64,000 nt of DNA from Toxonevra muliebris (lineage: Eukaryota > Arthropoda > Insecta > Diptera > Pallopteridae): positions 78,930,400 to 78,994,399 of the forward strand of contig OY829328.1 of the NCBI GenBank assembly GCA_963691655.1. Reading direction: 5' to 3'. A program made the position numbers and the translations under genes. How positions within the stretch are numbered: position 1 is the first letter of the stretch; each line of letters opens with the position of its first letter. Below, one piece after another: positions 33,508 to 45,249 of the stretch. Below the pieces are notes generated by a model that had not been told where the DNA came from, ran no database searches, and saw only the letters and a list, made by a program, of their open reading frames with translations.

Positions 33508-34849
33508 TATGTGAAGAGGAGGAATGTGGGGGGGGGAGGGGGGCTATAGTTAAAACCAGACATTAATATTTATTTTTATGTTACTCTGTGTGTGTGTGTG
33601 AGTGTGTACAGCACCCTAAGTATGTGTGTGTTTATATGTTGATGATATTTGCTCATTAAGCAAAAAACAAAGTTAAGACAGTTTTTTTTTTTTTGTAGAC
33701 ATCTTCAGACATTTCGTTTCCGTTTATTTTGGGCTTACATTTTTATGGATTTTTCGTTTGTTTCTTCTTCATCACAATATTGCTAAGGATTTTTTTATCT
33801 CGTTTTTTATTAATATTAATTCATGGTAGAGTAAAATTTTTAAATTAACAGGATGATTGTTAAATTTTATAATGAAAAATCAATGGAGTTATGCAGAAGT
33901 TTAAGATTTCTTAACCAGATATATATAAAATTATGCAAAGTATTTCATAATGATAAACAAAATGCCAAAAGAGGAGAAGATATTGATATGAAGAAAGATC
34001 GAAACTTGAAATTCTGAAGATGAAAGGTTGATGACTCGACTTAATCTCTCAGAAGCTGTATGCAGTTATGCACAGATTGTTCAAGTTTTCAGTACTCTTT
34101 CGGAAAAGTTTCATTTAAAGTCCTTGAATTAGCTTTTAACACAATGGATTCCAACATGCCAGCTTAATGCAAGCTGTAGTTTTAATAGACTCACTCTTTC
34201 GATTCTTTAATCAAGTCTGAATAAAACTTAGGGAAAGCGCGTGTAAATTGGGCCTGGTTGCAAGTAGGGATGACCGAATTTTCAGTGGGTTTATGAACGC
34301 AGAGGGTTGCCATATTTTTCTGAGTGTATTTTGACGAGCTGATGTTTCTTTTGTCAGAGTGGTTGCAGTAGGCAGGGTAATTTTTTTATGCTTTTTAGTT
34401 GCATTTTCGATAAAATTTAATGAATTGGTATTATTTCTTTAATCTGCCATGTTTGCCCGAGCGTTTGGAAGTTTTATTGATTGCAATACACAACGAATTC
34501 GACCACACTGCAAACTTGTAATTTGCGCCATTCGATACGTGCAAGTTGGGTCATTGGGTAAGGATCCAAGGAAGAAAGGAAACAATACCGGAGGGCTATT
34601 CACGAGACAGCACGGTTTCAGATCAAGCAGATGTACTATAGAAATCATTGGTTGTCCAATGCGAACATGGCAAATCCAGACGCGTGGTCTTATGGGCAAC
34701 TACAGAAAACGCATTCAACTATGACGAATGGAATGATATACGCCATGGGAAACCGCTTCCCGATACCTCAATATTTGAGATAAATCATGCGGAACTACTT
34801 CAGTTGATGCGAACTCATCCATGAGAACACTTGCGGCACCCGAATTGTG
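33508..34849. other. Low-complexity stretch without a gene
   Basis: A G-run (33528-33542) and TGTG repeats (33589-33605) are followed by AT-rich DNA. The last 300 bp (from about 34560) contain LFTRQHGFRSSRCTIEII, a reverse transcriptase motif belonging to the next entry's element. Confidence 0.5.
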
Positions 34850-35540
34850 GCTTAATGCTCATGGTCTCAATCTAGCTACAGAAGAAAACAGAGCTACTTC
34901 TACTTATATAGCAGTGGTCTAGCCTAATCTTCTTTATGGATCCGTCTTCTGGTGGCCAGCTACTGCAAAGGCGGTCAACCTTAAACCACTGAATAAGGTT
35001 AGCAGAACGGTAGCCATATTTATTACTGGGGCTCTCCATACTACATCTACGAAAGCTCTCTTCGTAATACATCATTGGTTGCTAACTTCACCTCCGGTTA
35101 AGCAACAACCTAAATACTCTGCTGCTCTGCTCCTAATTAAAATCGCCCGTTCTTCACCCATATCCCCAGTAGAGAGGAATGGGTCAATGACGAGTTGGCC
35201 ACTGACAGTTGAGTCTTTCCGACTTCCTAACCATTATAGCGTCTTTCAGGCGGAAGTAATGGCTATTTATCTGGAGTCCAAGTGGCTTATTTGCAACGAT
35301 TCATTCGAAACGAATATCCATATCTACATGGACAGCCAAATAGCAATCAAGACCCTTGCCGGTATTTTCACTACATCAAAGCTTGTTCTTGGCTGCCAAT
35401 CTTAACTCATCTTATTGTCGAGTCACTCGCAGGTCCATTTATATTGGGTACCTGGACACATGGATATTTCAGGCAACTCCAATGTCTACCGACATATCAC
35501 CTTCCTGAACAATTGGTGTCTCTTTCACCATAGAAAAAGT
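34560..35540 (+). pseudogene. Second copy of the 0-1 kb non-LTR retrotransposon, deleted
   Basis: RT palm motif QHGFRSSRCTIE (about 34608-34645), a deletion, then RT C-terminus LLYGSVFWWPATAKAVN, LNKVSRTVAIFITGALHTTSTKAL (about 34925-35065), then the region shared with the first element: FFTHIPSREEWVN-like DNA (35152-35190), FRLPNHYSVFQAEVMAI, IYMDSQIAIKTLAGIF and VHLYWVPGHMDISGN. RNase H has lost the segment with the first catalytic Asp (deletion at about 35205), and about 30 bp after SGNSN. Similarity stops at about 35540, before the zinc finger. Stops and frameshifts throughout. Confidence 0.85.
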
Positions 35541-37922
35541 CGTGCATATATGACGACGGGCACAGAGCATCCCTTTTTCCAATATATTAGACGGCAATCC
35601 GAACGAAATAGCTTGGCATATGCGATTGATCCATTTACCAACGATAACTAAGACGTGCTACTTAAAAAGAAACGGGATGTAACCGCAGGTAAAACGATGA
35701 TAGTCCAATAAGAACGTAGACGAACTTCACCCTGAAGTAATGCGAAAGCGGTTCCAGGGAGGAAGTAAGTCTAGTGAGAAAGAAGAGGATTTTTTAGTGG
35801 GTGTAACGCCCAGATACCAAAGCTTGTGATGGCAGTTTTAATGATGTGTATGAATTTCCCCCTTTTCATTAGTTAAAAAGGGAGAGTTTTGGAAGATACG
35901 AATGCCATTCTATCTGAGTGTCTTATGAACTCGAATTGATCTTGAGATCAACAAAAATTACTTTGAGCAGTCAACATTTAATTGAGCCTATTATTTTTCT
36001 AATACTTCAGCTTAAAATGTTGCTAAGCAGAGAACGAAATAGTCAAGATTTCAACCCATGGCCCAATTTACACGCATGCAACACTAATTACACTTATCTG
36101 GTGTTAGTAGTTTTCTCAAAATTATGCCAGGAAAATGAAATCAAAGGCATCAGTTATCTTCAGCAAAAATATAGCTCTTGGCATGATCTACTTGAATTAA
36201 TCGCTAATTTGATAGTCCTAATAGAAAAAACAGATTTTTGAGGTCAGGCAAAACTATGTCCAACTTACACACAATTTCCCTATTGATAAACATTGAAGAT
36301 AGAAAATCGCTGAATGGGGAAAAAAGGAAGATTCTCCGAATAGTTTTCAGCTAATGCAGTTCTATCTGGGGACGACCCTTGTTTAATAACGACCCTTGTT
36401 TAATAACGACCCTTGTTTAATACATTTGACTGCTTCAAACTGGCTCTGTTTGCCACAGAATATCTCTAGCTGACTCAGGTAGCCTTTTTCTACTTCTGAC
36501 TGGTTTCAACTGCTTCTAAATCTTTGACTGAATATTGCCCGCTCAAATTTTTCCTCTGCTTTTGAACACGTTTAACCGATTCTCTCATAGCTCCAGACAG
36601 TATTTCATTTGGCCATCCGTTTATCTTTCTAACAGGGATGTAAAGTTCTATACACAAATAGAGGAGTTCCTTAAAACTGTTCATTATGATTTTAAGCGGA
36701 TGTTAGTTAGGATCGGCTTAACTTTCTCTCAAATCATTATGAGCGCTTTCTTCTCATGATTTCGACCGACCCAAGATTATCTGTCATAAAAACTCGCAAT
36801 CATAACACCAATTCCCTCTGAACGGGTATTAGCATTCGATTTCAACTTAATATCATTATTGACCCAACACTAGTATAGTTAACTTTGATGGCCAATAATT
36901 GGTTTTATATCCTCGCTGGTAATGTGATGGGTTGACCATATTCTGGTACTAAAACAACTACAGAAAACGATTTTTATCCATCAATATCGTTATCAGTACG
37001 AAATCGATTGCCTCAGTTGTCCAAGTAAAAGAATTTCTTGCTGGGTATTTAAGTATGTATAACTCAATTTCATTTAAGTATTTATTCATTTTCTGCACCC
37101 TGTTAATAATAATCTATTACTCTTCACCAGCATCCCTGCCAGACATTTCTTTCCTTTTTTTACTTCCTTCACTAAGCTTAAACAATACCAACAACAACAA
37201 CAACGCGAGTACAACAGCAACACAAATTTTTCCTCATTAACTTTTTTACGTATCTTGAAGATGCTGAAAATTGTTTGCTCTCTCTCTGCTTCTTATTTGC
37301 ATGTATGTATTTGTATGAGCACATATACATACATATATGTATTCATATGTATGTAAGAGTCTGTGCGTGTATTTAATATTATCTTGCGTGTGTATGTATT
37401 TATGCATATACACGCACTCTCATTAATTTTCTACGTTAAAAATCGCTAGCTGTAAAGTTTTTTTTTTTTTTGATTTTCTGTTTTCTTCTTAAGATTTCTT
37501 CTGCTCAAGGTTTATTTAACCCTCCCTCCACCCCACGACCCAACTCACCATCACTGGAAAGTTTTTCTCATTGTACTTCGCATGGTGGACATGAACATGC
37601 AGAAAATATTTCATTTCCAAATAGTATCCATAGGAGATATATACAGTGGTATGATTCGACTTTTGGGGTTTTTATGGTAATTTAAAACTGTTTTTTTTTT
37701 TGGAAGACAATCAAAATTTGATTTAAAAAGATTATTTTTTAATAAAATTTATAGCAAGTGTTTCTTTTGGAATAATAATTTTATTTTCTTAGTCTCTAAA
37801 AATAATTTTTCTTTTAGTGGAAACGTAAATTTTGTCTCTGATTTTTCAGAGAAAAACTTTGTATCTCAAAATTGATCAAAAAATGCTTTGAGAGAATTTT
37901 GAGAATTTTTAAAACTTTCTTT
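35541..37922. other. Stretch without a supportable gene
   Basis: A CAACAA run near 37185-37206 and TATG runs near 37310-37345. The open frames show no recognisable domain. Confidence 0.5.
36373..36423. repeat. Three tandem 17-bp units
   Basis: CGACCCTTGTTTAATAA repeated three times without visible change. Confidence 0.9.
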
Positions 37923-37935
37923 TAGAATACCAATA

Positions 37936-38010
37936 GGTTAGGTTGGATTGGCTGTCGAAAGACACACTTAGGTCGGAACGGCCCATTGTGATACCACATA
38001 GTATACCATA
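37936..38010 (-). mobile_element. 75-bp dead-on-arrival non-LTR insertion with 13-bp target duplication
   Basis: The insert, read on the minus strand, is TGGTATCACAATGGGCC, then CCTAAGTGTGTC and ends AACCTAACC. It matches the 3' UTR of the element at 0-1 kb. It is flanked by TAGAATACCAATA at 37923-37935 and 38011-38023, a perfect 13-bp direct repeat expected from target-primed reverse transcription. Only the last 75 bp were copied. Confidence 0.88.
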
Positions 38011-38023
38011 TAGAATACCAATA

Positions 38024-39177
38024 AGTAATGTAATTTATCCCACTGTCGCGCAGACGAGCATTCGTAAAGCTATGACACAAACCATTTCGAATAAGAAGAA
38101 AAATTGTACGTAATGGTGATTAAGAAAAATTCCTCATTCTCGCTCATTCCAATTTAAATTTGAGTGCACACATCAAGACACATACTCACACTTATTGAAA
38201 CTGAACAATACATGGATAGTATATAATATACTCATACCTACATACATATGTATTCGAAGGCATAAAAACTTAGTAGATTTCTTATAAGTTTTTGTTATAA
38301 GTGAAAAAAAGAAGAAAATTGTATAGTCATGACAGGTAAGCAAATTTTTTTGATAAGAAAAATATCGTGTGTAATATTTGAAATAAAATAAGATAATAAT
38401 GAAAAAGAGAAGATAGAAGTTAGGAAACTGAAGATGAAAGAAAAAGTAGGCCTGCTAGAAAACGCGGAATAAAACAGTCGTGATTTCTCTCGTTCAGGGA
38501 TTTCCAGGCACGCAAGAGAAAATCTTTTAAAACTCATTAATAATGTCCCACATATCACATATGACAATGGCCCTAAGACTCGCCACAATTGCTTTAGATC
38601 AGTGACAGTCATTCTACATCATTAAAAATGCGTTTGTATTAGTAGATATACAATAAAAAGCTTTTGCATTGAAATATATAAGAAAAAAAGAGACAGCTAT
38701 GATTGAATAGCTTTTTGTAAGCACTTTCATTTTACACGTATAAAAGAGCTTAAAGCTTTGTAGAGGAAAGAAACTGAAATACTGTTTATCACTTTCTATC
38801 TCTTCACTGAGAAAGTACACAAATGTGTACTTAAACCTCCGTTAGGGACAAAGGGCTGGCTAGGCATTTTTCGATTTCAATTGGAATATAAATATATGTA
38901 CTTCTAATTAAGGTAGCAACTTGAAATTTCATGACTTTTTCTAAAATTTTATTAGCTATTTATACAAAAATCAGAACGATATTTTTGCATAAAAATAATT
39001 ATGAGGATATGTAAGTGTACACATCACGTTAGTGCCTCATGGTGCCTGGTCAGGCCCCCAAACATTTTACATGGAAATTTTGTCTATTCTCTTAGGCTAA
39101 TATCATACTGGAAACAGTCCCGCAAAAACCTTTTTTCCCTTCCCCCTCTTCCACTTCCTCCTCTTCGGATCCACTCA
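38024..39177. other. AT-rich spacer without a gene
   Basis: No domain-bearing frame and no element ends recognised. Confidence 0.55.
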
Positions 39178-39886
39178 AGGCCGTATTTAGGGGGAGGTTT
39201 TGGGGGTTCTGACCCCTGATTTTTGATATTAATTGTCAGTGGATGGAAAAAAAAGTCAAAATAAAATCTATTTAACGATTTTTAAATATTTTTTACTTCC
39301 ATCGGTTTCTTTCTAAAAATTCAAATATAAAAAAATAAATTTGAAATCTTAGTTACACCATGTAACCAAATTCGATATGTTTTCTTTGACATGAGGTTTG
39401 ACTTCGGATTCAAAAAGAGAAGGTGATACAGAGGAATCCTGCATTTATAGTTTTTCTAGGTTTGTAAATGTTTTTGATTTAAAGTTTCGTCCTGAAACAG
39501 TTTGAAAAATTTAAAAATTAATAAAAAATAGAAAAAACATTATTGGATCCTTGTAAAATTAGACTTATTTTTCTAAAAATGACATGCCAATGAGTTATCG
39601 AAATTATTGCCTAAGCGATAAAGGAATGCATTGGAATCCACAATGAATAATATTTATTGGAAAAAATTTAAATTGATTATTTTATGAATTTTTTGTCATT
39701 TTCGGACTTTTTTTTTTTTTTTTTTTTTGAGGCTAAGATTAAGAAAACTCGGAAAATTTGTCTTAAAGTTTTAAGACATTTATCTACTTTTTTCCCTAGT
39801 CTGATAGGGTCCATTAAATGCAGCATTTAAGCACCAGTTTCATAAAAATTATGTATGAATATTTTCTTCGAAAAAAACTCTGGATC
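39178..39886 (+). mobile_element. DNA element with CAAGGCCGTA terminus, copy 2
   Basis: Begins CAAGGCCGTATTTAGGGGGA (39178 on), the same terminus as copy 1. It joins copy 3 at TCAAAAAGAGAAGGTGATAC (39408) and follows it (TTTCGTCCTGAAACAGTTTG, GGATCCTTGTAAAAT). It ends AATATTTTCTTCGAAAAAAA with a damaged right terminus. Relative to copy 3 it lacks several hundred bp. Non-coding. Confidence 0.7.
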
Positions 39887-40469
39887 CACTAGTTCATATA
39901 ATTATGGAGACCCCATACAATCATTTCAATTAAGCTCTACACACTAACAAGTCTTAAATCCTTATCATTTGTGTACCAAATTAAGCCAACCACTCAAAAA
40001 CATAGATAAAACAACTGGTTTGACTTTGCTGACTTCCTAAGCAGCACTAACGAGTACATACTTACATCGTTCGGAGTTCTACTAATACTATAGCATTGTT
40101 GAACATGCAAAAATCATTCGTCAAGGAGAGGAGCCAGTACTATAGCTCACTTCAATTAGATCAATGTAGAAAAACTTTGACTTCTTCTTCAAGGTATTAA
40201 TAAATAGATGAAGCCTTCTTCCCTGGATCTCAATTATACAGAGGGATATGAACCAAAATTTTTTTTAAGAAAACAAATTCTTGAAGCACTTTAAATCTAA
40301 CCTTTGCTTATCATTTCCAATTAAAGCTCATTAATTTTTTTTTTATAAATAGGACAGCCATAAATCGAAAATTTTGAGATTTCCGGTAGCTTACCTAAGG
40401 AAGGAGTTTAATAACTAGTTATAATGACAAAATATTTGTTTGTAAAATTAGTTTCCCGGATCATTACTA
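39887..40469. other. AT-rich spacer without a gene
   Basis: Nothing recognised. Confidence 0.55.
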
Positions 40470-40800
40470 TTATATGATTTCTAAGGCTTTAATGGGCTTC
40501 ACCCGCCGTAAATCTACTCTCAAGATGATCTTTGTTTTTCTGATTAGATCAGTTCTGGATTATGGTTGTATAATGTGGGGTTCTGTTTACACTTGCCATA
40601 ACGAGAGAGTGAAAAAAAATTAAGAAAAAATATATTCGCTTTGGCATATCAAGAATCAATTGGAACTTCAAACCCTCGTATTCTAGTAGCCATGATCTAT
40701 TAGGGTTAAAATCTAACGAATGAGTGACACAATTTTCTGACACTTTTCGCAAGGAATGTGCTGATGAGATATATCGAGTGTTCGAGCTTTCATTACACTC
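40470..40800 (+). pseudogene. Non-LTR reverse transcriptase thumb fragment
   Basis: KALMGFTRRKSTLKMIFVFL, then IRSVLDYGCIMWGSVYT and HNERVKK, followed in other frames by remnants of FIRFALxHLNW-like sequence and FRKECADEIYR. The LxYGxxxW motif and the following ERV-K are the usual thumb-region signature of Jockey/CR1-type ORF2. Both sides are missing. Short, frameshifted and inactive. Confidence 0.6.
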
Positions 40801-41440
40801 ATACGAAACTAATAAACCAAGAAGAAACGAAGTTATGTTGTTGTTAGTGTTTAACGAACGACTTCGCCCAGTTTTATTTCATGTGCTTTAGTGAGAGAGA
40901 CGATATAGACGCCTCTGTCATATGGGGATCGACTGAGAGTCGACTTCTGGCAGTTTTATTTAATTTACTTTAGTGAGAGAGCTTGATTCCATATAGCTGA
41001 ATTTTCCTTTCATATCTTATATATGTGTCCTACGTCATGTTTGTGCCGTTAAATGTGGAGAGTATCAACAGAAAAAAAGCTTTAGAAAATAGAAAATAGA
41101 AAGAGAAAGAGTGCAAAAGCTTCAACAACAACAGTCACGTGTTCGCATTTTTGTTGCACTCATACAGAACCAGTAAGAAACGAAGTTATGCAGTTGTTAT
41201 TCGGCTACATACAATCAAGCAGAGAGACGACTTCTCGCAGTTTTATCGCATGTTCTGTAGTGAGAGAGCCGATATAGAAGTCTCGGCTTGATTGCATATA
41301 ACTGAACTTTCCTTTCATGTGTTATATACGTGTACTAAGTCGGCATTGTGCCGATAAGTAAAGGGAGTTTTAACAGAGGAAAAGCAATAACAAAATAGAG
41401 AGGAGAGGACTGCAAAAACTTCAACAAAATGTTTTATTAA
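40796..41440. repeat. Two direct repeats of about 360 bp
   Basis: CACTCATACGAAAC...GAAACGAAGTTATG at 40796 recurs at 41157. Later landmarks also recur in order: GACTTC.GCAGTTTTAT, AGTGAGAGAG.CGATATAGA, TTCCTTTCAT and GTGCAAAAGCTTCAACA. The two units are clearly diverged, with indels. Non-coding, not identified. Confidence 0.75.
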
Positions 41441-42268
41441 TTTTTTGCCAACAATTTTCTAATAAACCACATAGTTTCACTTTTAATGTGAGTGTTTGTA
41501 GACACATAATTTTTTTTTTATACATAAGACATCCGCATAATCAAAAATTTAGAAGCATATCCAAGCAAGAAGCTTAATAATTAGTTGTCACGCCAAAATC
41601 TGAAGCACATGATCCAAAAACAGACACTAAAATATATCGTATTTTTTCTAGTCAGTGTCAAGTTTGTGTCAGTTTGAAGGCACTCTGAACATACTCTACA
41701 TATCCCGGGTATAGAGACTCCTGAAACTTCAAATTTTTCCAGTTCAAAAGAGATTTAGGTCGAATGAAGTGACATTAGAAACCATTTGCAGTTACTTTGA
41801 AAACTGTCCAACTTTGGGTAAAAAATTCATAAATAAATACATATATTTTGTCTAAGTAAAAAAGCACCCCGCCCTCGTGATTTTCCACCTTCATTTATGT
41901 AAATGTGTAAAGAAATTTTAATATCTGTTAAGAAATTTGAGCGAAAGGAATTCATATTGCAATTGAAAGTAATACAAAAATTATTTTGCACGTCGAAGAA
42001 AAAAGGGTTGAATGGGACTCACATTTCGTATATGAAAAGCTCAAGAAATAAATAAAACATACACATGCTGCAAACGCACACAAAAACATTCATACTAACA
42101 TTCTCATATAACTACATACATTTCCAGATATATATATATATATATATATATAAATATTTGTATATTTCTGTACATAATGTAACAAAAATATTTCCAACAT
42201 TTACAAAACGCTACAAAATTTCGCACTTTTATTTATTTACGCACAAAAACTTTCCCCGCTTTTTCCAG
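41441..42268. other. AT-rich spacer
   Basis: (TA)n at 42129-42151; otherwise nothing recognised. Confidence 0.55.
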
Positions 42269-42451
42269 TGCGCTATGTGAATGTGAACGCGAAAGGGTTG
42301 AAACAGCAACAACAACGCAATGTGTAAAGTGCGTATGGACCATATAAATAAACCAAACCCAACCAATCTATTAGCGAAACAGCGGAACAGCGTTACCAGA
42401 TTGTAGCAGAATTGGAAGGTGGATGCGAAAAGATACGTGCAGCAGTACAGT
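42269..42451 (+). other. Candidate non-coding or 5' leader exon
   Basis: A strong acceptor (CTTTCCCCGCTTTTTCCAG, ending 42268) and a consensus donor (CAGT|GTAAGTATG, GT at 42452) bound 183 nt that is more GC-rich than its surroundings. All three frames contain a stop, so it cannot be an internal coding exon as drawn. An ATG at 42424 is open into the donor. A stretch reads ETAEQRYQIVAELEGG with protein-like composition. It could be a 5' UTR exon with start codon, or chance. Confidence 0.25.
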
Positions 42452-42454
42452 GTA

Positions 42455-43335
42455 AGTATGTATGTGTGTGTGTGTGTGTAACTCACCCTCAAGTCAAAGA
42501 ATTACATCATATACAGATATAGTGTGAGATGACTTTGATGTGCACGCTTACCACCATCAACAACACCCCGCATTCCCACCCCCTCCCTACTTCCGTGGCT
42601 TTTCTCACTCTTTTTCCCGTGTACCGTCAGCCATTATTCTTATTATTATTATTATCTGGTTTCGTCTTTTTCTTGGTTTTGTATGTTGGATAATTTCCCT
42701 AGAAAAAATAAAGACGAAAAAAAAAATAATCAACAAAATTCCATAAAACTTTCTCGAAGTTAGACTTAAACCCTTCGGTCTGTGGTTTTTGGGTTTTTTA
42801 TTTATTTATTTATAATTTTTTTTTTTTTTTTTGCATTAATCTTATCATGAAAATGAAAAATTTTCAATTTTTCTACCCAAGATAAAGTTTTTCTTTTTCA
42901 CATGAATGCATAATTATTATCTATGTGTATGTATGCATGTGTGTGTGTCGGTGTATGAGTGCAATATTTCAGTTTTCTTGATGCTCAAGATGGCGTCGCG
43001 AAATTAATATGATTATTAAAATAAATTACAACTGTTTAAGCATGCGGAAAATATTCGTAATTTCGCTATCTTGCGAATTACTTAAATGCATCACTTTCTT
43101 TTTCTGGTGGGGAAGTCATGACTTGCAAAAAAAAAAAAAGCTACACGAGATAGCTTCAACTTTAATGGAATAGAAAACTATAGCAAATATTTCCTTCAAG
43201 TACATTTCAATCATCTATTCGAAAGTCTCAGAAAAACGATCTTAGTTCGGGGTCGAATCGAAACGTTAGAACTTTATTATGGTAATTGAAATTCTAAAAG
43301 TTTTGGCCCTTAGTTTTCCAGATTTTGTAGAAATA
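42455..43335. other. AT-rich spacer
   Basis: A TG run (about 42459-42478), poly-T (about 42818-42834), poly-A (about 43127-43139). No gene recognised. Confidence 0.55.
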
Positions 43336-43337
43336 TA

Positions 43338-44630
43338 TTGAGAGAATGAATGTATAAACTCGTAATTGTGACTTACTTCATATCTATCATACGCGCCATT
43401 TTTTTGACATTGACAGCTATTCTATCTCGAAGAGCGCCAAAAATACTATAAGAATTGATCTGTCAAATAATTTTCATAATTTTACAAAAGTGTTTTACTA
43501 TAGCTGAAAATGTCGAATTTCGTGCTAACAAAACAACATTTGGGGGAAGTTTTAATTTGCTTCTTCCATTTAAAGAAAAACGCAACTGAAGCACATCGTT
43601 TACTCACTGAAGCTTATCCTGACTGTACTATAGACGTTAGAATGTGTCAGGTGTGGTATGCCCGTCCCGTTTCAAAAGTGGTGATTTTGATGTTGAAGAC
43701 AGGGAATGTTCAGGCGGCCCGAAAAAGTTCGAAGATGAAGAATTGAAGGCATTACTCGAAGAAGATTCATGTCAAACGCAACAAGAACTTGCAGAATCTT
43801 TAGGAGTTGATCAATCAACCATTTCTAAATGATTAAAAGCATTGGGAATGATTCAAAAGCAAGGAAATTGGGTGACGTACGAATTGAAGCCGAGAGACGT
43901 CGAACGACGATTTTTCACATGTGAACTGCTGATTGAACGACAGAAAAGAAAGGGTTTTCTGCATCGTATTGTGACTGGCAATGAAAAGTGAATACGTTAC
44001 GATAACCTAAAGCATAAAAAATCATGGGGACCACCCGGACATGCATCAACATCAACGGCAAAGCCGAACATCCATAAATCCAAGCTCATACTGTGTATTT
44101 GGTGGGATATGAAAGGTGTCGTGTATTATGAGCTGTTGAAACCGAATGAAACGATCACTGGCAACCGCTACCGACTACAATTGATGCGTTTGAGCCGAGC
44201 ATTAAAAGATAAGAGGCCAGAATATGAGAATAGACACGACGAAGTTATTCTTCAGCACGACAATGCTCGGCCGCATGTTGCAAGGCAAGTAAAAACATAC
44301 TTGGAAACGCTGAAATGGGAAGTGCTATCCCACCCGCCGTATTCTCCAGACATTGCTCCTTCTGATTACCACTTGTTCCGATCGATGACACATGGCCTGG
44401 CTGAACAGCACTTCCTTTCTTTCGAAGAACTCAAAAAATGGGTCGATTCGGGGATAGCATCAAAAGATGAGAAGTTCTTTCGACTCGGAATCCGTATGCT
44501 ACCAGAAAGATGGAAAAAGGTTGTGGCTAACGATGGACAATACTTTAAAGAATAAATTTATAATCACTTTTTCACAATAAATGTCCAAATTACGAAAAAA
44601 AAATACGAGTTTATACATTCATACTCCCAA
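43338..44630 (+). mobile_element. Full-length mariner transposon, copy 1
   Basis: 1293 bp, bordered by TA on both sides (43336-43337, 44631-44632). The ends are TTGAGAGAATGAATGTATAA (left) and TTGGGAGTATGAATGTATAA (right, reverse complement), continuing ACTCGTA. Length, TA target and DD34D transposase are canonical for mariner. A sister copy lies inverted at 50.5-51.8 kb. Confidence 0.92.
43510..44555 (+). pseudogene. Mariner transposase, frameshift plus two stops
   Basis: ATG 43510, MSNFVLTKQHLGEVLICFFH, a HTH-type N-terminus like SETMAR (FHLKKNATEAHRLLTEAY). A 5-bp tandem duplication CCCGT at about 43664-43673 shifts the frame; the second frame resumes FKSGDFDVEDRECSGGPKKF and runs with stops at about 43830 (in STISK-LKAL) and about 43989. 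The catalytic region has GNEK where GDEKW is expected (first Asp lost), HDNARPH (second Asp) and YSPDIAPSDYHLF (third Asp), with 34 residues between the last two. Cut-and-paste transposase; inactive through frameshift, stops and D-to-N. The remainder is close to the sister copy. Confidence 0.93.
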
Positions 44631-44632
44631 TA

Positions 44633-45249
44633 TATCGAAAAAAAAGCAAAAGAGTTGTATGGAAGGGATCACGCCCACTACTCCACGTTTAACCGTATTT
44701 TTTTTACTGAATGCCATGCCCTATTTCCCAATTTCACTCAACTTTTTCCTGTGCCATAGCCTTGCCAATTAACATCCTTGTATCAAATCTCAGTATTGTA
44801 ATACTGTAAATGGTTGTGGAGATATATCCTTAATCGTTTTAGTTGTATGGGAGGTGCCACGCCCTACTATTACTAATTTACCTCTGCTGATAAAATACCG
44901 ACCGATGAAGCTCATAAGAGATGGAAGGGTTTCCAGCTATGATGACTAACTTAGAATATCGTCAAAACGAAACTTGAGTAACTTTATTTTAACAAAATTT
45001 TCGTTGTAGAGGTTCTATAGAGATATACAATTTTTACCATCAGTTCATGCTAGGCTTTACTAATAGATGCTTCCGCCGAATACTTAAAGGTTGGTTACCA
45101 AAAATATAATGCTCCAAAACGGATTTGCCGACTCTGGAAAAATGTAGAATGAACTCAAGAGTAGTTAGTAACCAAATGGAACGGGAACCCCCAAACAAAA
45201 CTCAGGGAAGGCAAATCTATTATAAATGCAATATAGGAAATGTAATACC
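44633..45249. repeat. Interspersed-repeat-like DNA with a reiterated 30-bp motif
   Basis: GTTGTATGGAAGGGATCACGCCC (from about 44654, split here as GTTGTATGGAAGG then GATCACGCCC) recurs about 190 bp later as GTTGTATGGGAGG then TGCCACGCCC (about 44841). Both are followed by ACTA-rich DNA. Such GGTGCCACGCCC words are common in fly interspersed repeats; the family is not identified. No gene. Confidence 0.4.

Noticed and set aside
39870..39896. GGATCCACTAGTTC looks like a cloning-vector polylinker
   Set aside because: It continues the homology to copy 3 of the CAGGGCCGTA family, which also has ACTAGT at the corresponding place, and no further vector sequence follows.
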